Positions 42,961-50,290 of a DNA stretch of 64,000 nt are shown piece after piece. The translations under genes and the position numbers were made by a program. Numbering within the stretch: the first letter of the stretch is position 1; every line of letters begins with the position of its first letter. The stretch is from Lentisphaerae bacterium RIFOXYA12_64_32 (GTDB lineage Bacteria > Verrucomicrobiota > Lentisphaeria > Oligosphaerales > YB12-FULL-65-16): positions 1 to 64,000 of the forward strand of contig MHBL01000100.1 in assembly GCA_001803235.1 (NCBI GenBank). Direction: 5' to 3'. A model generated the notes under the pieces. It had not been told where the DNA came from. It did not search any database and saw only the letters and a program-made list of their open reading frames with translations.

Positions 42961-43452
42961 TCACTTGGCTGCCTCCGGTGGCTGGGTAGTGGCGTGACAA
43001 CTGCCACGCTTGCCGTGCCCGGGGCAGGCGCTTCCCGAGTGCCGGCCGCAGTCGGCGATCTTGGCACAGGCGCCATTGCCGTCCGCATCCTTGAAGTCTT
43101 TGCTGTCGCCGCGGTTCGCACCACGACACAGGACCGCATCGGTTTGACAGGCACCTGTCCGGTGTGCGGTGGCGCAGCTACCCGAGTGCCGCACGCAGTC
43201 CTTTGCCGCATCGTAGCGCCCGTCGCCATCCTGGTCCTTGGCGGCCGGGCAGTTCTTGCACCCGGCGTTGCAGTCGGATGGGCCGGGCCGGCAACCGGCA
43301 GCCTGAGGGCATGCCGCCGCCGTGACGTGGCACTGGCCAGGCGCAACAGCCGCTGGGGCCGGCGGGTTTTCGTTCTCGGCGGCAGCCAAGGCCAGCCACG
43401 ACGCGCCCCCCACCGTCATTACCCCCGCGACCATGAGCAATGCTTTCTTCAT
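42961..43452 (-). CDS. Secreted Cys-rich protein with EF-hand-like Ca-binding motifs
   Basis: The 163-residue protein starts with a signal peptide (MKKALLMVAGVMTVGGASWLA, cleaved near ALAAAE). The rest carries about 17 cysteines. DQDGDGRYD at about 73-81 and DADGNGAC further on look like calcium-binding EF-hand or dockerin loops, and CVRHSGSC and CGRHSGSACPGHG are related repeats. AAGGAGA precedes the start. It follows the Spy-like sensor by 22 bases, suggesting co-transcription and a metal-binding periplasmic role (inference). It matches no family I can name. Confidence 0.75.
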   Translation of the reverse strand: MKKALLMVAGVMTVGGASWLALAAAENENPPAPAAVAPGQCHVTAAACPQAAGCRPGPSDCNAGCKNCPAAKDQDGDGRYDAAKDCVRHSGSCATAHRTGACQTDAVLCRGANRGDSKDFKDADGNGACAKIADCGRHSGSACPGHGKRGSCHATTQPPEAAK

Positions 43453-43474
43453 GCGTGCTTCTCCTTACCCTGTT

Positions 43475-44005
43475 TCAAGGGCACTGACGGCGTCCCGGTC
43501 CCATTGCTCCGTCAGCACCAAGAATCCTGCCTGGTGTTCCCAACATCGGGCCGTGGCCCGCACAGTCGTTCCGTTGCCGCAGGAGATCGAACAACGCCCG
43601 ACACTGCTCCGGCGTGAGAATCTCCTTTTCCCGAAGGATGTACTTGATGACCAGTTCCTGCACGCGCCGTTGTCCGGCCAGTATCTCCTCCTGTTTGGCC
43701 GCGATCGTCTCGGTGTCCGGCTTGGGCGCGGCCAGAAGCTCCAGCAACTCGAGGCGCGCCTGCGCGACCTCCTGACACACGGTCCGCGATTCCTGGCGGA
43801 ATGCCGTTACGACCGGCTCGATGCGCCGCCATTGCTCCTCGCTGGCGCCCAGCCGCCGGTGCAGAGGGCATCCCACCTCGGCCTGACCGCAGGAACCGCT
43901 GACCGCGCACGTTGACCGCCAGCAACGAGCGCCCCAGAACCCGGCAACCGCAACGTTCAGTGTCACCGACAGCACGATCAGCAGTGGCGCGAGCTTCTTC
44001 CACAT
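43475..44005 (-). CDS. Spy/CpxP/CnrX-like periplasmic metal-responsive protein
   Basis: The 176-residue protein has an N-terminal membrane anchor (LAPLLIVLSVTLNVAVAGFW) and a helical hairpin-rich domain. One arm runs through ASEEQWRRIEPVVTAFRQE, and the second includes KYILREKEILTPEQCRALFD, the LTxxQ motif of the Spy/CpxP and ZraP/CnrX group. Two Cys (CAVSGSC) lie just after the anchor. In CnrX-type systems this protein binds metal in the periplasm and signals to an anti-sigma factor. Its start lies two bases after the anti-sigma stop, so the two are translationally coupled. The inducing metal is unknown. Confidence 0.82.
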   Translation of the reverse strand: MWKKLAPLLIVLSVTLNVAVAGFWGARCWRSTCAVSGSCGQAEVGCPLHRRLGASEEQWRRIEPVVTAFRQESRTVCQEVAQARLELLELLAAPKPDTETIAAKQEEILAGQRRVQELVIKYILREKEILTPEQCRALFDLLRQRNDCAGHGPMLGTPGRILGADGAMGPGRRQCP

Positions 44006-44007
44006 CG

Positions 44008-44514
44008 TTACCGTCCCTCCCCGTTCCGCCCGGCGAGCAGGGCCACGTAGCCATCGGCCAGCGAGCCGTCAGGCGCGTCACCGAAGTAGTCCATGTGATA
44101 CGCCGCCACGGCATCGGCCAGCGCCACGGCCTGAGTGTCCTGAGCCTGGCGGGTGGCGGGCCGTGCCGTCCAGCCGGTGGCCAGCCCCGCCGTCAGGCCG
44201 GCGACGAGCATGGCCGCCGCCGCCGCACGCATCGGCGCCGGTGTCATACGCCACCAGTGGAGCGGGTCCCAGTCACCGGCCACCACGGGCTTACCCCGGC
44301 TTCTCGCCGCGGCCATCACGCGCGTGGCAAAGCCCTGCGGCGCCGGCGGTTCCTGGCTCTGGCCAAGCGCGGCCGCGATGGGGTCCAGCGCGGTGAGGCT
44401 GGCCAGACAGGCCGGACACTCACGCAGATGAGCCTGCAAGGCGCTGCGCACGTCCGGCGGCAGTTCGCCCCGGACGTAGGCGCTCAAGCTCGGTTGTGCG
44501 GTTCGACAGTCCAT
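44008..44514 (-). CDS. Anti-sigma factor with zinc-finger (HC2-type) domain
   Basis: The 168-residue product has a cytoplasmic N-terminal zinc-binding motif (AHLRECPACLASL, the H-x3-C-x2-C core of the zf-HC2 anti-sigma family). One membrane helix (AAAAMLVAGLTAGLATGW at about 93-112) and a small periplasmic tail follow. It would hold the sigma factor encoded 59 bases upstream until a signal releases it. AAAGGA precedes the start. Downstream lies the Spy/CnrX-like gene, as in metal-responsive sigma/anti-sigma/sensor clusters. Confidence 0.85.
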   Translation of the reverse strand: MDCRTAQPSLSAYVRGELPPDVRSALQAHLRECPACLASLTALDPIAAALGQSQEPPAPQGFATRVMAAARSRGKPVVAGDWDPLHWWRMTPAPMRAAAAAMLVAGLTAGLATGWTARPATRQAQDTQAVALADAVAAYHMDYFGDAPDGSLADGYVALLAGRNGEGR

Positions 44515-44573
44515 CGTGCCGTCCTTTCACCTGCTTAAACGAACGACATGCGAATATCCCCCTCAGCCCCCCG

Positions 44574-45158
44574 CTATTTCTCGCGAAGAAGCTCCAGGCG
44601 GGGCGCCAGGGCGGCGCGGGCGCGGGCCAGCAGGCGTTCCACCGCTTTCGGACTGCGCCCCATCGCAGCCGCCATCTCAACGCCGCTGAGCCCTTCGAAG
44701 TAGCGCAGCACGATGGCCAGACGGTGGTCGGCGGGCAAGGAATCCAGGGCTGTTTGGATGAGCCGGTCGCGGTCACGCGCGCCGGCGTGTTCCTCCGGCG
44801 TCGGCGCAGCGGCGGCGGGGTCGGGAAGGGACTCGGCGAGAACAGGCCGTTTCTTGCGGTGGCGGTCGAGACACAGGCGCGTCACCACCTGGTACAGGTA
44901 GGTACGAAAGGCGGCCGTCGGGGTGTAGCGCGGCGCGGCATCGAGTATTCTCAGGAACGCCTGCTGGGCAATGTCCTCCGCCTCGGCGGCATCGCCGGTG
45001 AAGCGATAGGCCACGCGCCACGCCTCGGTCTGGCGCCGCGGAACCAGTTGCTCGAACGCGGCCAGGTCGCCGTCGCGGACATTCAGCATCAACTCTTCAT
45101 CGCTGGGCGTCGGCATGGCGAGTTCGCGCACGTTGAATTCGAAGCTGCCGGTCTTCAT
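44574..45158 (-). CDS. ECF-type RNA polymerase sigma factor, partner of the anti-sigma
   Basis: The 194-residue factor has region 2 (LAAFEQLVPRRQTEAWRVAY, then EDIAQQAFLRILDA) and region 4 (ALDSLPADHRLAIVLRYFEG, then EMAAAMGRSPKAVERLLARA). A slightly later ATG at 45116 is possible; the one at 45158 has an AAGG element and is kept. It precedes the anti-sigma, Spy-like and EF-hand-like genes in one direction, a complete sigma-based sensing module. It probably drives its own cluster and perhaps the adjacent efflux or metal genes (inference). Confidence 0.88.
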   Translation of the reverse strand: MKTGSFEFNVRELAMPTPSDEELMLNVRDGDLAAFEQLVPRRQTEAWRVAYRFTGDAAEAEDIAQQAFLRILDAAPRYTPTAAFRTYLYQVVTRLCLDRHRKKRPVLAESLPDPAAAAPTPEEHAGARDRDRLIQTALDSLPADHRLAIVLRYFEGLSGVEMAAAMGRSPKAVERLLARARAALAPRLELLREK

Positions 45159-45174
45159 TCGCCTTGCCCCTGCC

Positions 45175-45603
45175 CTATACGATCCACTTGCGCCGGACGT
45201 TGCGCAGGCTGATGGCGAACAGCGCGGCGCAGAAGCAGAGGTTCTCGAAACCGTTCAGTTCCGGGTAGAGATTGCTCTCGTCGGGCACGATGCCCATCAG
45301 GTGCTGCGCGGCCTTGGGATTCTTCGAGCAGTCGGTGCCCGCGATGCAGATACTCCCTGCATCGGGCCGCGCCAGGTCGGTGAGCAGGTTGATGGTCGTG
45401 GTCTTGCCCGCGCCGTTGGGCCCGAGGAAACCGAACAGCTCGCCCGCGGCCACATTAACATCGACGCCCGCGACGGCCTGCACCGCGCCGAAGCGCTTGG
45501 CCAACCCGTGCACCTGGATGATCGGTTGCGACCCGGTCTGCTCCGGCTGTCCCGCGCTGCCCGCGTTCGCGCGCACGTTCACGTCTTGGCCGGTTTCGTG
45601 CAC
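45175..45603 (-). pseudogene. Truncated ABC transporter ATPase joined to a permease-like tail
   Basis: The 142-codon frame starts at a GTG after AAGGAG. It has IIQVHGLAKRFGAVQAVAGV and Walker A (FLGPNGAGKTTTINLLT) and continues to IVPDESNLYPELNGFENLCF, a normal first third of an ABC-2-type ATPase. It lacks the Q-loop region beyond this point, the LSGGQ signature and Walker B. It then runs into FAISLRNVRRKWIV and stops, which looks like the N-terminus of an ABC-2 permease. An internal deletion that fused the two genes would explain this. The product could bind ATP poorly or not at all. Confidence 0.68.
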
Positions 45604-45725
45604 GGATGCTCCTTCACATCGCCGTGGCACTTGCGGACTTGCTTGGGCGAGCAGTCCGCGGGCTTGCCGTTCAACTCCGCCGGCTTCTGGCAGCCCTGCG
45701 TCTTCGGCTTGCAGCAATCGCACAT
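45579..45725 (-). CDS. 48-residue Cys/Lys-rich protein, metallothionein-like
   Basis: MCDCCKPKTQGCQKPAELNG, then CSPKQVRKCHGD and HPCTK, gives seven Cys and two His in 48 residues. A good AAGGAG site precedes it, and it sits within the 3' end of the ArsR gene (overlap of 55 bases) in another frame. The size and composition suggest a small metal-binding protein (inference); it resembles no family I can name. The ABC remnant's GTG start lies inside its last codons, so three genes overlap here. Confidence 0.6.
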   Translation of the reverse strand: MCDCCKPKTQGCQKPAELNGKPADCSPKQVRKCHGDVKEHPCTKPAKT

Positions 45726-46051
45726 GGTCGGTCTCCTTCTGCTTCGGTGTCCGTTGCGGTGCCGGCCCCGTGAACCGGGGCCAGCAGCTTGCCTATCCGC
45801 TCCCGCCACGCGGCGAGAGCCGGCTCGTTCAGCCGGTAGTGCACGTAGTAGCCGCGCTTCTCGTCGAGCACCAGTCCGGCATCGCGCAGGATGCGCAGGT
45901 GCTGCGACACCGCGCCTTGCGTCACGCCCAGCCGCGCCGCCAGGGCATTGACGCACAGCGACCGGCCCTTGAGCAGTGCGATCAGCCGCACGCGGGTGCC
46001 CACGGACAAGACCTTCAGCGCGCGCGCCAGTTTGTCGGCATCGTCTTTCAT
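45671..46051 (-). CDS. ArsR-family transcriptional repressor
   Basis: The 126-residue winged-helix regulator has a typical helix-turn-helix (ALAARLGVTQGAVSQHLRIL, then DAGLVLDEKRGYYVHYRL). The stretch GRSLCVNALA holds one Cys in the helix that carries ELCVCDL in classic ArsR, so it might sense a metal or oxyanion through another arrangement. A tail rich in Arg follows. The ATG at 46051 is within an inverted repeat (TATTAGT..ACTAATA) that could be its own operator. The next genes downstream are the small Cys-rich protein and the ABC remnant. Confidence 0.87.
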   Translation of the reverse strand: MKDDADKLARALKVLSVGTRVRLIALLKGRSLCVNALAARLGVTQGAVSQHLRILRDAGLVLDEKRGYYVHYRLNEPALAAWRERIGKLLAPVHGAGTATDTEAEGDRPCAIAASRRRRAARSRRS

Positions 46052-46095
46052 ATTAGTCACCGCGAATATACTAATACGAAATGCGGCGCTGTCAA
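46051..46095 (-). promoter_or_regulatory. Putative promoter and operator of the ArsR gene at 45671-46051
   Basis: On the minus strand a consensus -35 TTGACA (46090-46095) is followed by TATATT (46065-46070, 19-base spacer) or TAGTAT (46068-46073, 16-base spacer). An inverted repeat with arms TATTAGT (46051-46057) and ACTAATA (46070-46076) overlaps the -10 and the start codon, so bound ArsR would block transcription. The leader would be very short. Confidence 0.6.
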
Positions 46096-46129
46096 ATCGC
46101 GCCGCGAACCGGGCTGTGGCGCGCCAGGG

Positions 46130-47089
46130 TCACTTGATCCCGATCTTGAGCAGTTCTTTCTGGAAATCCGCGAACTCGACGAAGCCGGTGCGCCGGAACA
46201 CTTCGGCCCCGTCCGCGGCATAGAAGACCAGCAGCGGAATCGAGTGGACCTTGTAGCGCATCGTCATGACCTGCTCCTGACGCGCATTGACGGAAACGAC
46301 ATTGAGGCGCTCGCCGTACTCGGCCTGGGCCTGGTCGACGACCGGCCCCATCTTGTCCGGCCCGCAGCAACTCGAGGAGCTGAACACGGCCACCGTGGGC
46401 TTGCCGCTGGCGCGGGCGCGCTCGATGGGGTTGTCGCTGGCAGTGGCGCCCTGCGCTTCGACCCACTTGGCCGACACCTCGACCGCGGCGTCCTGGACCA
46501 GTTTGCTGACATGCTGGTCCACCGCTTCTTCCTGTTTCTGTTCGCGGAGGAGTTCCTCGACATACGTCTTGACGTCAGCCAGACCTTTGCCGCAGAACAT
46601 GTCCTTGTTGGCGGCGTAGAAGGCAGCCACCTCCGGCTCCGCGACCTGAACCGACGTGGCGACGGCCTGGAGCCGCTCCTGGACCAGTTCACTCTCGCTG
46701 CGGCTGGCAACATCCTTGCCCGCCTTGGCCGCTGTGGACTTCGCGTCCCGGGCCAGAAAGCCCTTGGCGGCAAGCTGCTCCAGCACAAAGAACGCGTTGG
46801 CACGAAGTTGTTCCGCGACACCGTACGGGGCCTTGCCGATCTCGGCCTCGATGTCGGCCTCGGTCACGGCGAGGTCGCCCGACCTGAGCATGACACCCTG
46901 CGGCAGCTCGGCAAGACGGGCCGTTGCCAGCGGCCCCGACGACAGGCGCGGGTAGGCAGCCTGGACCGTGCGCAGGCCCGCCGCGCTGTTCGCCGCGGCG
47001 GCAGCCCCGTCGGCTGCCGTGACCCACGACGCACCGGCCAGAATGACGGCCGCGAGACAGACGCGTCGGACGATACACTGTGCCTGCAT
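46130..47089 (-). CDS. Secreted thioredoxin-fold protein with SurA-like N-terminal domain
   Basis: The 319-residue product has a signal peptide (VCLAAVILAGASWVTAADG), then a helical part with VTEADIEAEIGKAPYGVAEQ and FFVLEQLAAKGFLARDA, like the SurA-type peptide-prolyl isomerase N-terminal domain. A C-terminal thioredoxin fold (TVAVFSSSSCCGPDKMGPVV, cis-Pro in VHSIPLLVFYA) follows. The usual CxxC is replaced by adjacent CC in SCCGPDK. It probably binds or reduces a partner in the periplasm. It starts two bases after the stop of the thioredoxin gene upstream, at the end of the ars-linked gene set. Confidence 0.78.
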   Translation of the reverse strand: MQAQCIVRRVCLAAVILAGASWVTAADGAAAAANSAAGLRTVQAAYPRLSSGPLATARLAELPQGVMLRSGDLAVTEADIEAEIGKAPYGVAEQLRANAFFVLEQLAAKGFLARDAKSTAAKAGKDVASRSESELVQERLQAVATSVQVAEPEVAAFYAANKDMFCGKGLADVKTYVEELLREQKQEEAVDQHVSKLVQDAAVEVSAKWVEAQGATASDNPIERARASGKPTVAVFSSSSCCGPDKMGPVVDQAQAEYGERLNVVSVNARQEQVMTMRYKVHSIPLLVFYAADGAEVFRRTGFVEFADFQKELLKIGIK

Positions 47090-47091
47090 GT

Positions 47092-47613
47092 TCAGTTTCC
47101 TTTTTCCGTTGCCGGCGCCGCGGCTTTGGCGTCCGTAAACGCGATCCCGAAATCTTTCCACTTGGCCAGAATGTCGTCCTTGGCGAAGAACCCCTCGTGC
47201 CGGAAGAGTTCCTTGCCGGTTGCGTCGTAGAAGATTTGCGTTGGGATCATCTTGACGCCGTACTTCTGTCCGGCCGCCGGGTCCTTCCACACGTCGATGA
47301 ACTCGACGTCGAACCGGCCGGCGTACTCCTTCTTGAGTTCGTCGAGGATAGGCGACATCATCTTGCAGGGGATGCACTTGCCCGCGCCCAGGTCGAGGAG
47401 GCGCGGGATGGGGGCCGGCTTCGCCACATCGGTCACGATCACCGTTGCCGCGGTGGCGGGCGCCGGAGCCGCCACCTGGGCCTGCGCCGGGGGCTGTGCC
47501 TGGCCGGGAGCCGACGCGGCTTTCCCCTTCTCCTCAGCGCGTCCAGCGACGGCCAGGACCACCACACACGCAACCGCGAGACCGGATCGGGATGTGAAAG
47601 AACCTCTCGTCAT
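47092..47613 (-). CDS. Secreted thioredoxin-family protein (CIPC active site)
   Basis: The 173-residue protein has a signal peptide (GLAVACVVVLAVAGRAEE), an Ala/Pro/Gln-rich linker and a thioredoxin domain with LLDLGAGKCIPCKMMSPILD (active site Cys-Ile-Pro-Cys) and cis-Pro in VKMIPTQIFYD. This is the periplasmic type that receives electrons through CcdA-like membrane proteins, and the CcdA-like ArsG gene lies 118 bases upstream. The start at 47613 is chosen for the AAAGGAG site; the longer frame reads through REP-like repeat sequence. It may keep the ars membrane proteins or a periplasmic enzyme reduced (inference). Confidence 0.85.
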   Translation of the reverse strand: MTRGSFTSRSGLAVACVVVLAVAGRAEEKGKAASAPGQAQPPAQAQVAAPAPATAATVIVTDVAKPAPIPRLLDLGAGKCIPCKMMSPILDELKKEYAGRFDVEFIDVWKDPAAGQKYGVKMIPTQIFYDATGKELFRHEGFFAKDDILAKWKDFGIAFTDAKAAAPATEKGN

Positions 47614-47648
47614 CGTGTGTCTCCTTTGATATTCTGCCGGGGCACGCC

Positions 47649-47711
47649 CCTGGAGCGCGAGCCGCCCACGTACCATGCGCGTCCCTGGAGCGCGAGCGTA
47701 CCGCGAGCCCA
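47649..47711 (-). repeat. REP-like units downstream of the ArsG-like gene
   Basis: CTGGAGCGCGAGCC (partial) and CCTGGAGCGCGAGCGTACCG (47684 onward) read in the opposite sense to the array at 49053. They sit between the thioredoxin gene and the ArsG-like gene, at the same family sequence. Confidence 0.78.
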
Positions 47712-47731
47712 CTGTCTCTTCGCCGCCCGCC

Positions 47732-48427
47732 TTACCACGCCATCAACGACAGTCCGTACACATGCGTCAGGCTCAGGTAGATGCCGGCGGCGATGAATAA
47801 CACGCCGGTTGCGACGCGCACCCAGCGCTCGATCTGCGTCAGCTTGTTGAATGCCTTCCCGACATACCCGGACGCGAACGCGATCAGGAATGCGAAGACC
47901 ACCACGGGCAGGGCCGTGCCGAGGCCAAACACGCCCGGCAGCAGGAATCGCGAACTGTGCGTTGCGGACAGCGGAATGAGCGCGCCGAAATACAGCCCGG
48001 CCGAGACCGGGCAGAACGACAGTGCGAACAGGAACCCGAGCACGCCGGCCCACCACGCCCCGCCCTTGGCCGCGCGTTCCTGGACGCCGCTCCCGGCCAG
48101 GTTCATGGACAGCCCCGCGCCGATCATGCCGAGCAGGATCAGCCCAACGACGATCAGCAGCGGTCCCAACGCCAGATTCAGGTACCGCTGCAGGAACCGG
48201 GCCAGTTCGCCGCTGGCGAGCAGTCCGGCCAGGAGCAGCCCGGCAAGCGCCACATACGCTACGGTACGCCCGAGCACGTACAGCAGCCCCGACAGCGCGA
48301 CCTGCCGCGGCTGGCCGACCTTGCGGCCGATGAACGATATCGCCGCGATATTGGTGGCCAGCGGACAGGGGCTGATCGAGGTCAGTATCCCCAGCCACAA
48401 CGCCGAACCGATGACGAACCAAGTCAT
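47732..48427 (-). CDS. CcdA-like membrane protein, aromatic arsenical efflux permease ArsG family
   Basis: The 231-residue protein has about six membrane helices and the two CcdA-type cysteines: LTSISPCPLATNIAAISF in helix 1 and FALSFCPVSAGLYF in helix 4. The SPCPLATNIAAISFIG stretch is characteristic of the ArsG-like branch, which exports aromatic amino arsenicals in ArsEFG systems. It is otherwise a thiol-electron transporter family. Upstream on the same strand are the ArsF-like and DGC genes, which supports the ArsG reading, with the RAYT gene between. A role as an electron carrier for the thioredoxins downstream cannot be excluded. Confidence 0.8.
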   Translation of the reverse strand: MTWFVIGSALWLGILTSISPCPLATNIAAISFIGRKVGQPRQVALSGLLYVLGRTVAYVALAGLLLAGLLASGELARFLQRYLNLALGPLLIVVGLILLGMIGAGLSMNLAGSGVQERAAKGGAWWAGVLGFLFALSFCPVSAGLYFGALIPLSATHSSRFLLPGVFGLGTALPVVVFAFLIAFASGYVGKAFNKLTQIERWVRVATGVLFIAAGIYLSLTHVYGLSLMAW

Positions 48428-48460
48428 GGGTGTCTGTTCCTTACGTATCTCTCACCTAAC

Positions 48461-48536
48461 CCTGGAGCGCGAGCGTACCGCGAGCCCGCCCCACGCCACA
48501 CTGCCTCACCCTGGAGCGCGAGCGTACCGCGAGCCC
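48461..48536 (-). repeat. REP-like units downstream of the transposase gene
   Basis: Two copies of CCTGGAGCGCGAGCGTACCG lie at 48461 and 48510, in the opposite sense to the array on the other side of the transposase gene. The transposase is therefore flanked by inverted repeats of the same family. Confidence 0.85.
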
Positions 48537-48553
48537 TCCGTCAGCCCGCACAA

Positions 48554-49045
48554 TCACAGAATCCACGGCAACTCATTCATCTTCCCCTGATACGGCCAAT
48601 CTTCCGACCGCTCCACCAGGCCCTTGCGCACCGGGTTCGCGGCGACGTATTCCAGTTTGCGAACATAGTGCTCCTGCGACCGCATCTGCGTATCCCAGCA
48701 ATCGGGTATCCATTGACCGTACAAGGCCGACACGGCCTGACTGACAAGCCGTTTCCAGTACCTGCCCCACACTTTGACCGCCGGGGGCGCCGAACAACCG
48801 GGCGCACAGAACAGGTGCAGATGGTCGGGCATGATCATGTAGTAGCCGACCAGCCATTTCCGCGCCCCGTCCCACGCGGTACGCAGAGCCCCGTGCACCA
48901 TCGGGTTCGCGAGCAGTTCGCGCCGGTCCGCGGTGCAGACCGTCACGGGCACGATCACGGGCACGTTGTGGCGCCGCACCGGCGGCGGATGCGCCGGGTG
49001 GTGACGGGGCGGGATGTGCGGTCGGTCTGGTTGTGGTTCAGCCAT
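48554..49045 (-). CDS. REP-associated tyrosine transposase (RAYT, Y1 family)
   Basis: The 163-residue product carries the HUH motif PDHLHLF (His75, His77) and the downstream motif EHYVRKLEYVAANPVRKGLV, where Tyr133 in the YVAANPV context is the likely nucleophile. WDTQMRSQ and DWPYQGKMNELPW are also typical of this family. RAYTs are single-copy, domesticated relatives of IS200/IS605 transposases that move or maintain REP sequences. The start at 49045 is chosen because the longer frame upstream is translated repeat sequence (repeated ARAYRE and ERERIA words). It sits between the ArsF-like and ArsG-like genes, splitting the ars operon. Confidence 0.85.
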   Translation of the reverse strand: MAEPQPDRPHIPPRHHPAHPPPVRRHNVPVIVPVTVCTADRRELLANPMVHGALRTAWDGARKWLVGYYMIMPDHLHLFCAPGCSAPPAVKVWGRYWKRLVSQAVSALYGQWIPDCWDTQMRSQEHYVRKLEYVAANPVRKGLVERSEDWPYQGKMNELPWIL

Positions 49046-49052
49046 CGTTTCT

Positions 49053-49192
49053 GCTCGCGATACGCTCGCGCTCCACTGCGTTGGTCGGTTGCTCGCGATA
49101 CGCTCGCGCTCCACTGCGTTGGTCGGTTGCTCGCGATACGCTCGCGCTCCAATCGTTGTCCGGAGGGCTCGCGGTACGCTCGCGCTCCAGGT
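49053..49192 (+). repeat. REP-like array, four units with 38-base period
   Basis: GCTCGCGATACGCTCGCGCT (plus CC) starts at 49053, 49091, 49129 and 49167, exactly 38 bases apart. The first two 16-base spacers are the same (ACTGCGTTGGTCGGTT) and the third differs. The array lies between the ArsF-like stop and the transposase start. Further single or paired units lie at 33106, 38515, 47684, 48461, 48510, 49760, 50548, 50586 and 52899; the pair at 50548 and 50586 also has the 38-base period. Confidence 0.9.
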
Positions 49193-49668
49193 CACTCGAG
49201 GTATTTTCGGATTGCGCTGGCGATGTAATCGTTGAACTCGGCCGGCTTTTCGAACAGGGTCCACACGTTGTCCAGACGCTGGAACTCGACATCCTTGCCG
49301 TCGCGCTCCCTGGCGACCACCACACAGCTTGAGGTGACGTCGTAACGCTTGGCCAGGTCCTCGCGCACCTGGAAATCCGCCTCGCGCCACTCGATGCGGC
49401 CGGCGGCCACCGCCTCGGCGAAGTCCGTCTCAACGACGTCCTTAGCCATCGCTTCAATGCTGTTGCAGGTCACGCAGCGGAAGGTCGTGTGCAGGTAGTA
49501 GACGATGACCTTGTCCTGGCCGGGCGCGGCGACAGCAGCGCCGCCGCTGGGTTCAGGCGCCGGTGCCGCGGGGGCGGCCTGGCGCCTGCCGACCTCTTTG
49601 CCGACGCCGAAACCGAGCGTGAAAATGGCGAACGCCAGAAGGATGCGTGTGGCCCAGGTCTTGGTCAT
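49192..49668 (-). CDS. ArsF-like thioredoxin-fold protein (nitrophenyl compound nitroreductase subunit family)
   Basis: The 158-residue protein has a membrane anchor (ILLAFAIFTLGFGVGKEVG), a Pro/Ala linker and a thioredoxin-like domain starting VIVYYLHTTFRCVTCNSIEA, with CVTC in the active-site position, and AKRYDVTSSCVVVARERDGK. It matches the ArsF family of the ArsEFG aromatic arsenical system, where ArsE and ArsF are needed to reduce nitro groups of compounds such as roxarsone. GGAG precedes the start. It follows the DGC protein gene and precedes the ArsG-like gene across the transposase. The call is by resemblance and context. Confidence 0.78.
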   Translation of the reverse strand: MTKTWATRILLAFAIFTLGFGVGKEVGRRQAAPAAPAPEPSGGAAVAAPGQDKVIVYYLHTTFRCVTCNSIEAMAKDVVETDFAEAVAAGRIEWREADFQVREDLAKRYDVTSSCVVVARERDGKDVEFQRLDNVWTLFEKPAEFNDYIASAIRKYLE

Positions 49669-49759
49669 GGTCGTGATTCTCCGTGCGGTGTGTCGGGTGT
49701 CGAGGGTCGAAGGCGAACCCGACATCGATCATCGTTGTTCGACCGTGGTCACGCCGGTT

Positions 49760-49784
49760 GCTCGCGGTACGCTCGCGCTCCAGG
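49760..49784 (+). repeat. REP-like unit
   Basis: One unit of GCTCGCGGTACGCTCGCGCT lies in the gap between the DGC protein gene and the ArsF-like gene, in the same sense as the array at 49053. Confidence 0.8.
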
Positions 49785-49799
49785 ATGTGCGGACGTCAG

Positions 49800-50177
49800 T
49801 CAGCAGGCCAGTTTCGCGGCACCGGCGGCGGCGGCCTTGGCGATGCTCGCCGCGTCAACCGGCGTGCTGCCTTTGGCCATGCCCAGGTCGGCAAGCTGCA
49901 CGTGCTCGTACTTCCTGAACCCGGCCTGCTCGAGACAGTTCTTCGCACACGCCAGCGGACAGCCGTCGATGGCCAGGATCTTCGCTGCCGACTTCGTGGT
50001 GGCCATGATTCCGGAGACACGGCCGCCGACGCCCGCCAGGCAGTACATTTTCCCGACCCCGTCCTTCGCCAACTTGCGGGCCGTCTGGTCGGCTATGGCA
50101 CCAACATCCGCGGAACCGGAGCACGCGAAGATCAACTTCGGGGCCGCACCGCATGCACACGATGGCTTGTCACTCAT
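49800..50177 (-). CDS. DGC-domain protein, possible ArsE-like component
   Basis: The 125-residue protein shows the DGC family pattern: CACG near the start, FACSGSADVGAIADQTARKL and IDGCPLACAKNCLEQAG, with the Asp-Gly-Cys and neighbouring cysteines. It is a putative zinc-binding protein. A DGC protein immediately before ArsF and ArsG matches the order expected of an arsEFG cluster, so it may be the ArsE component (inference). AAAGGAG precedes the start. The gene lies between the TM0996-like redox protein and the ArsF-like gene. Confidence 0.76.
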   Translation of the reverse strand: MSDKPSCACGAAPKLIFACSGSADVGAIADQTARKLAKDGVGKMYCLAGVGGRVSGIMATTKSAAKILAIDGCPLACAKNCLEQAGFRKYEHVQLADLGMAKGSTPVDAASIAKAAAAGAAKLAC

Positions 50178-50290
50178 GGGAAGACTCCTTTGTTGGGCAT
50201 TCTGTTGCCGCGCCGGGATTCGCTGACTCAGTGACCCCGTGACTCAGTGACGCAGTGGTACTCGGAACTCGCTCCCGTCGCTTCCACTCG

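Noticed and set aside
49053-49192. Possible small CRISPR array
   Set aside because: The units are only 22 bases, two of three 16-base spacers are identical, and no cas genes are present. The adjacent RAYT gene explains the repeats.
48554-49390. Longer 278-codon version of the transposase gene
   Set aside because: The extra N-terminal residues are translated REP-like repeats (ARAYRE, ERERIA words). The family starts near the ATG at 49045.
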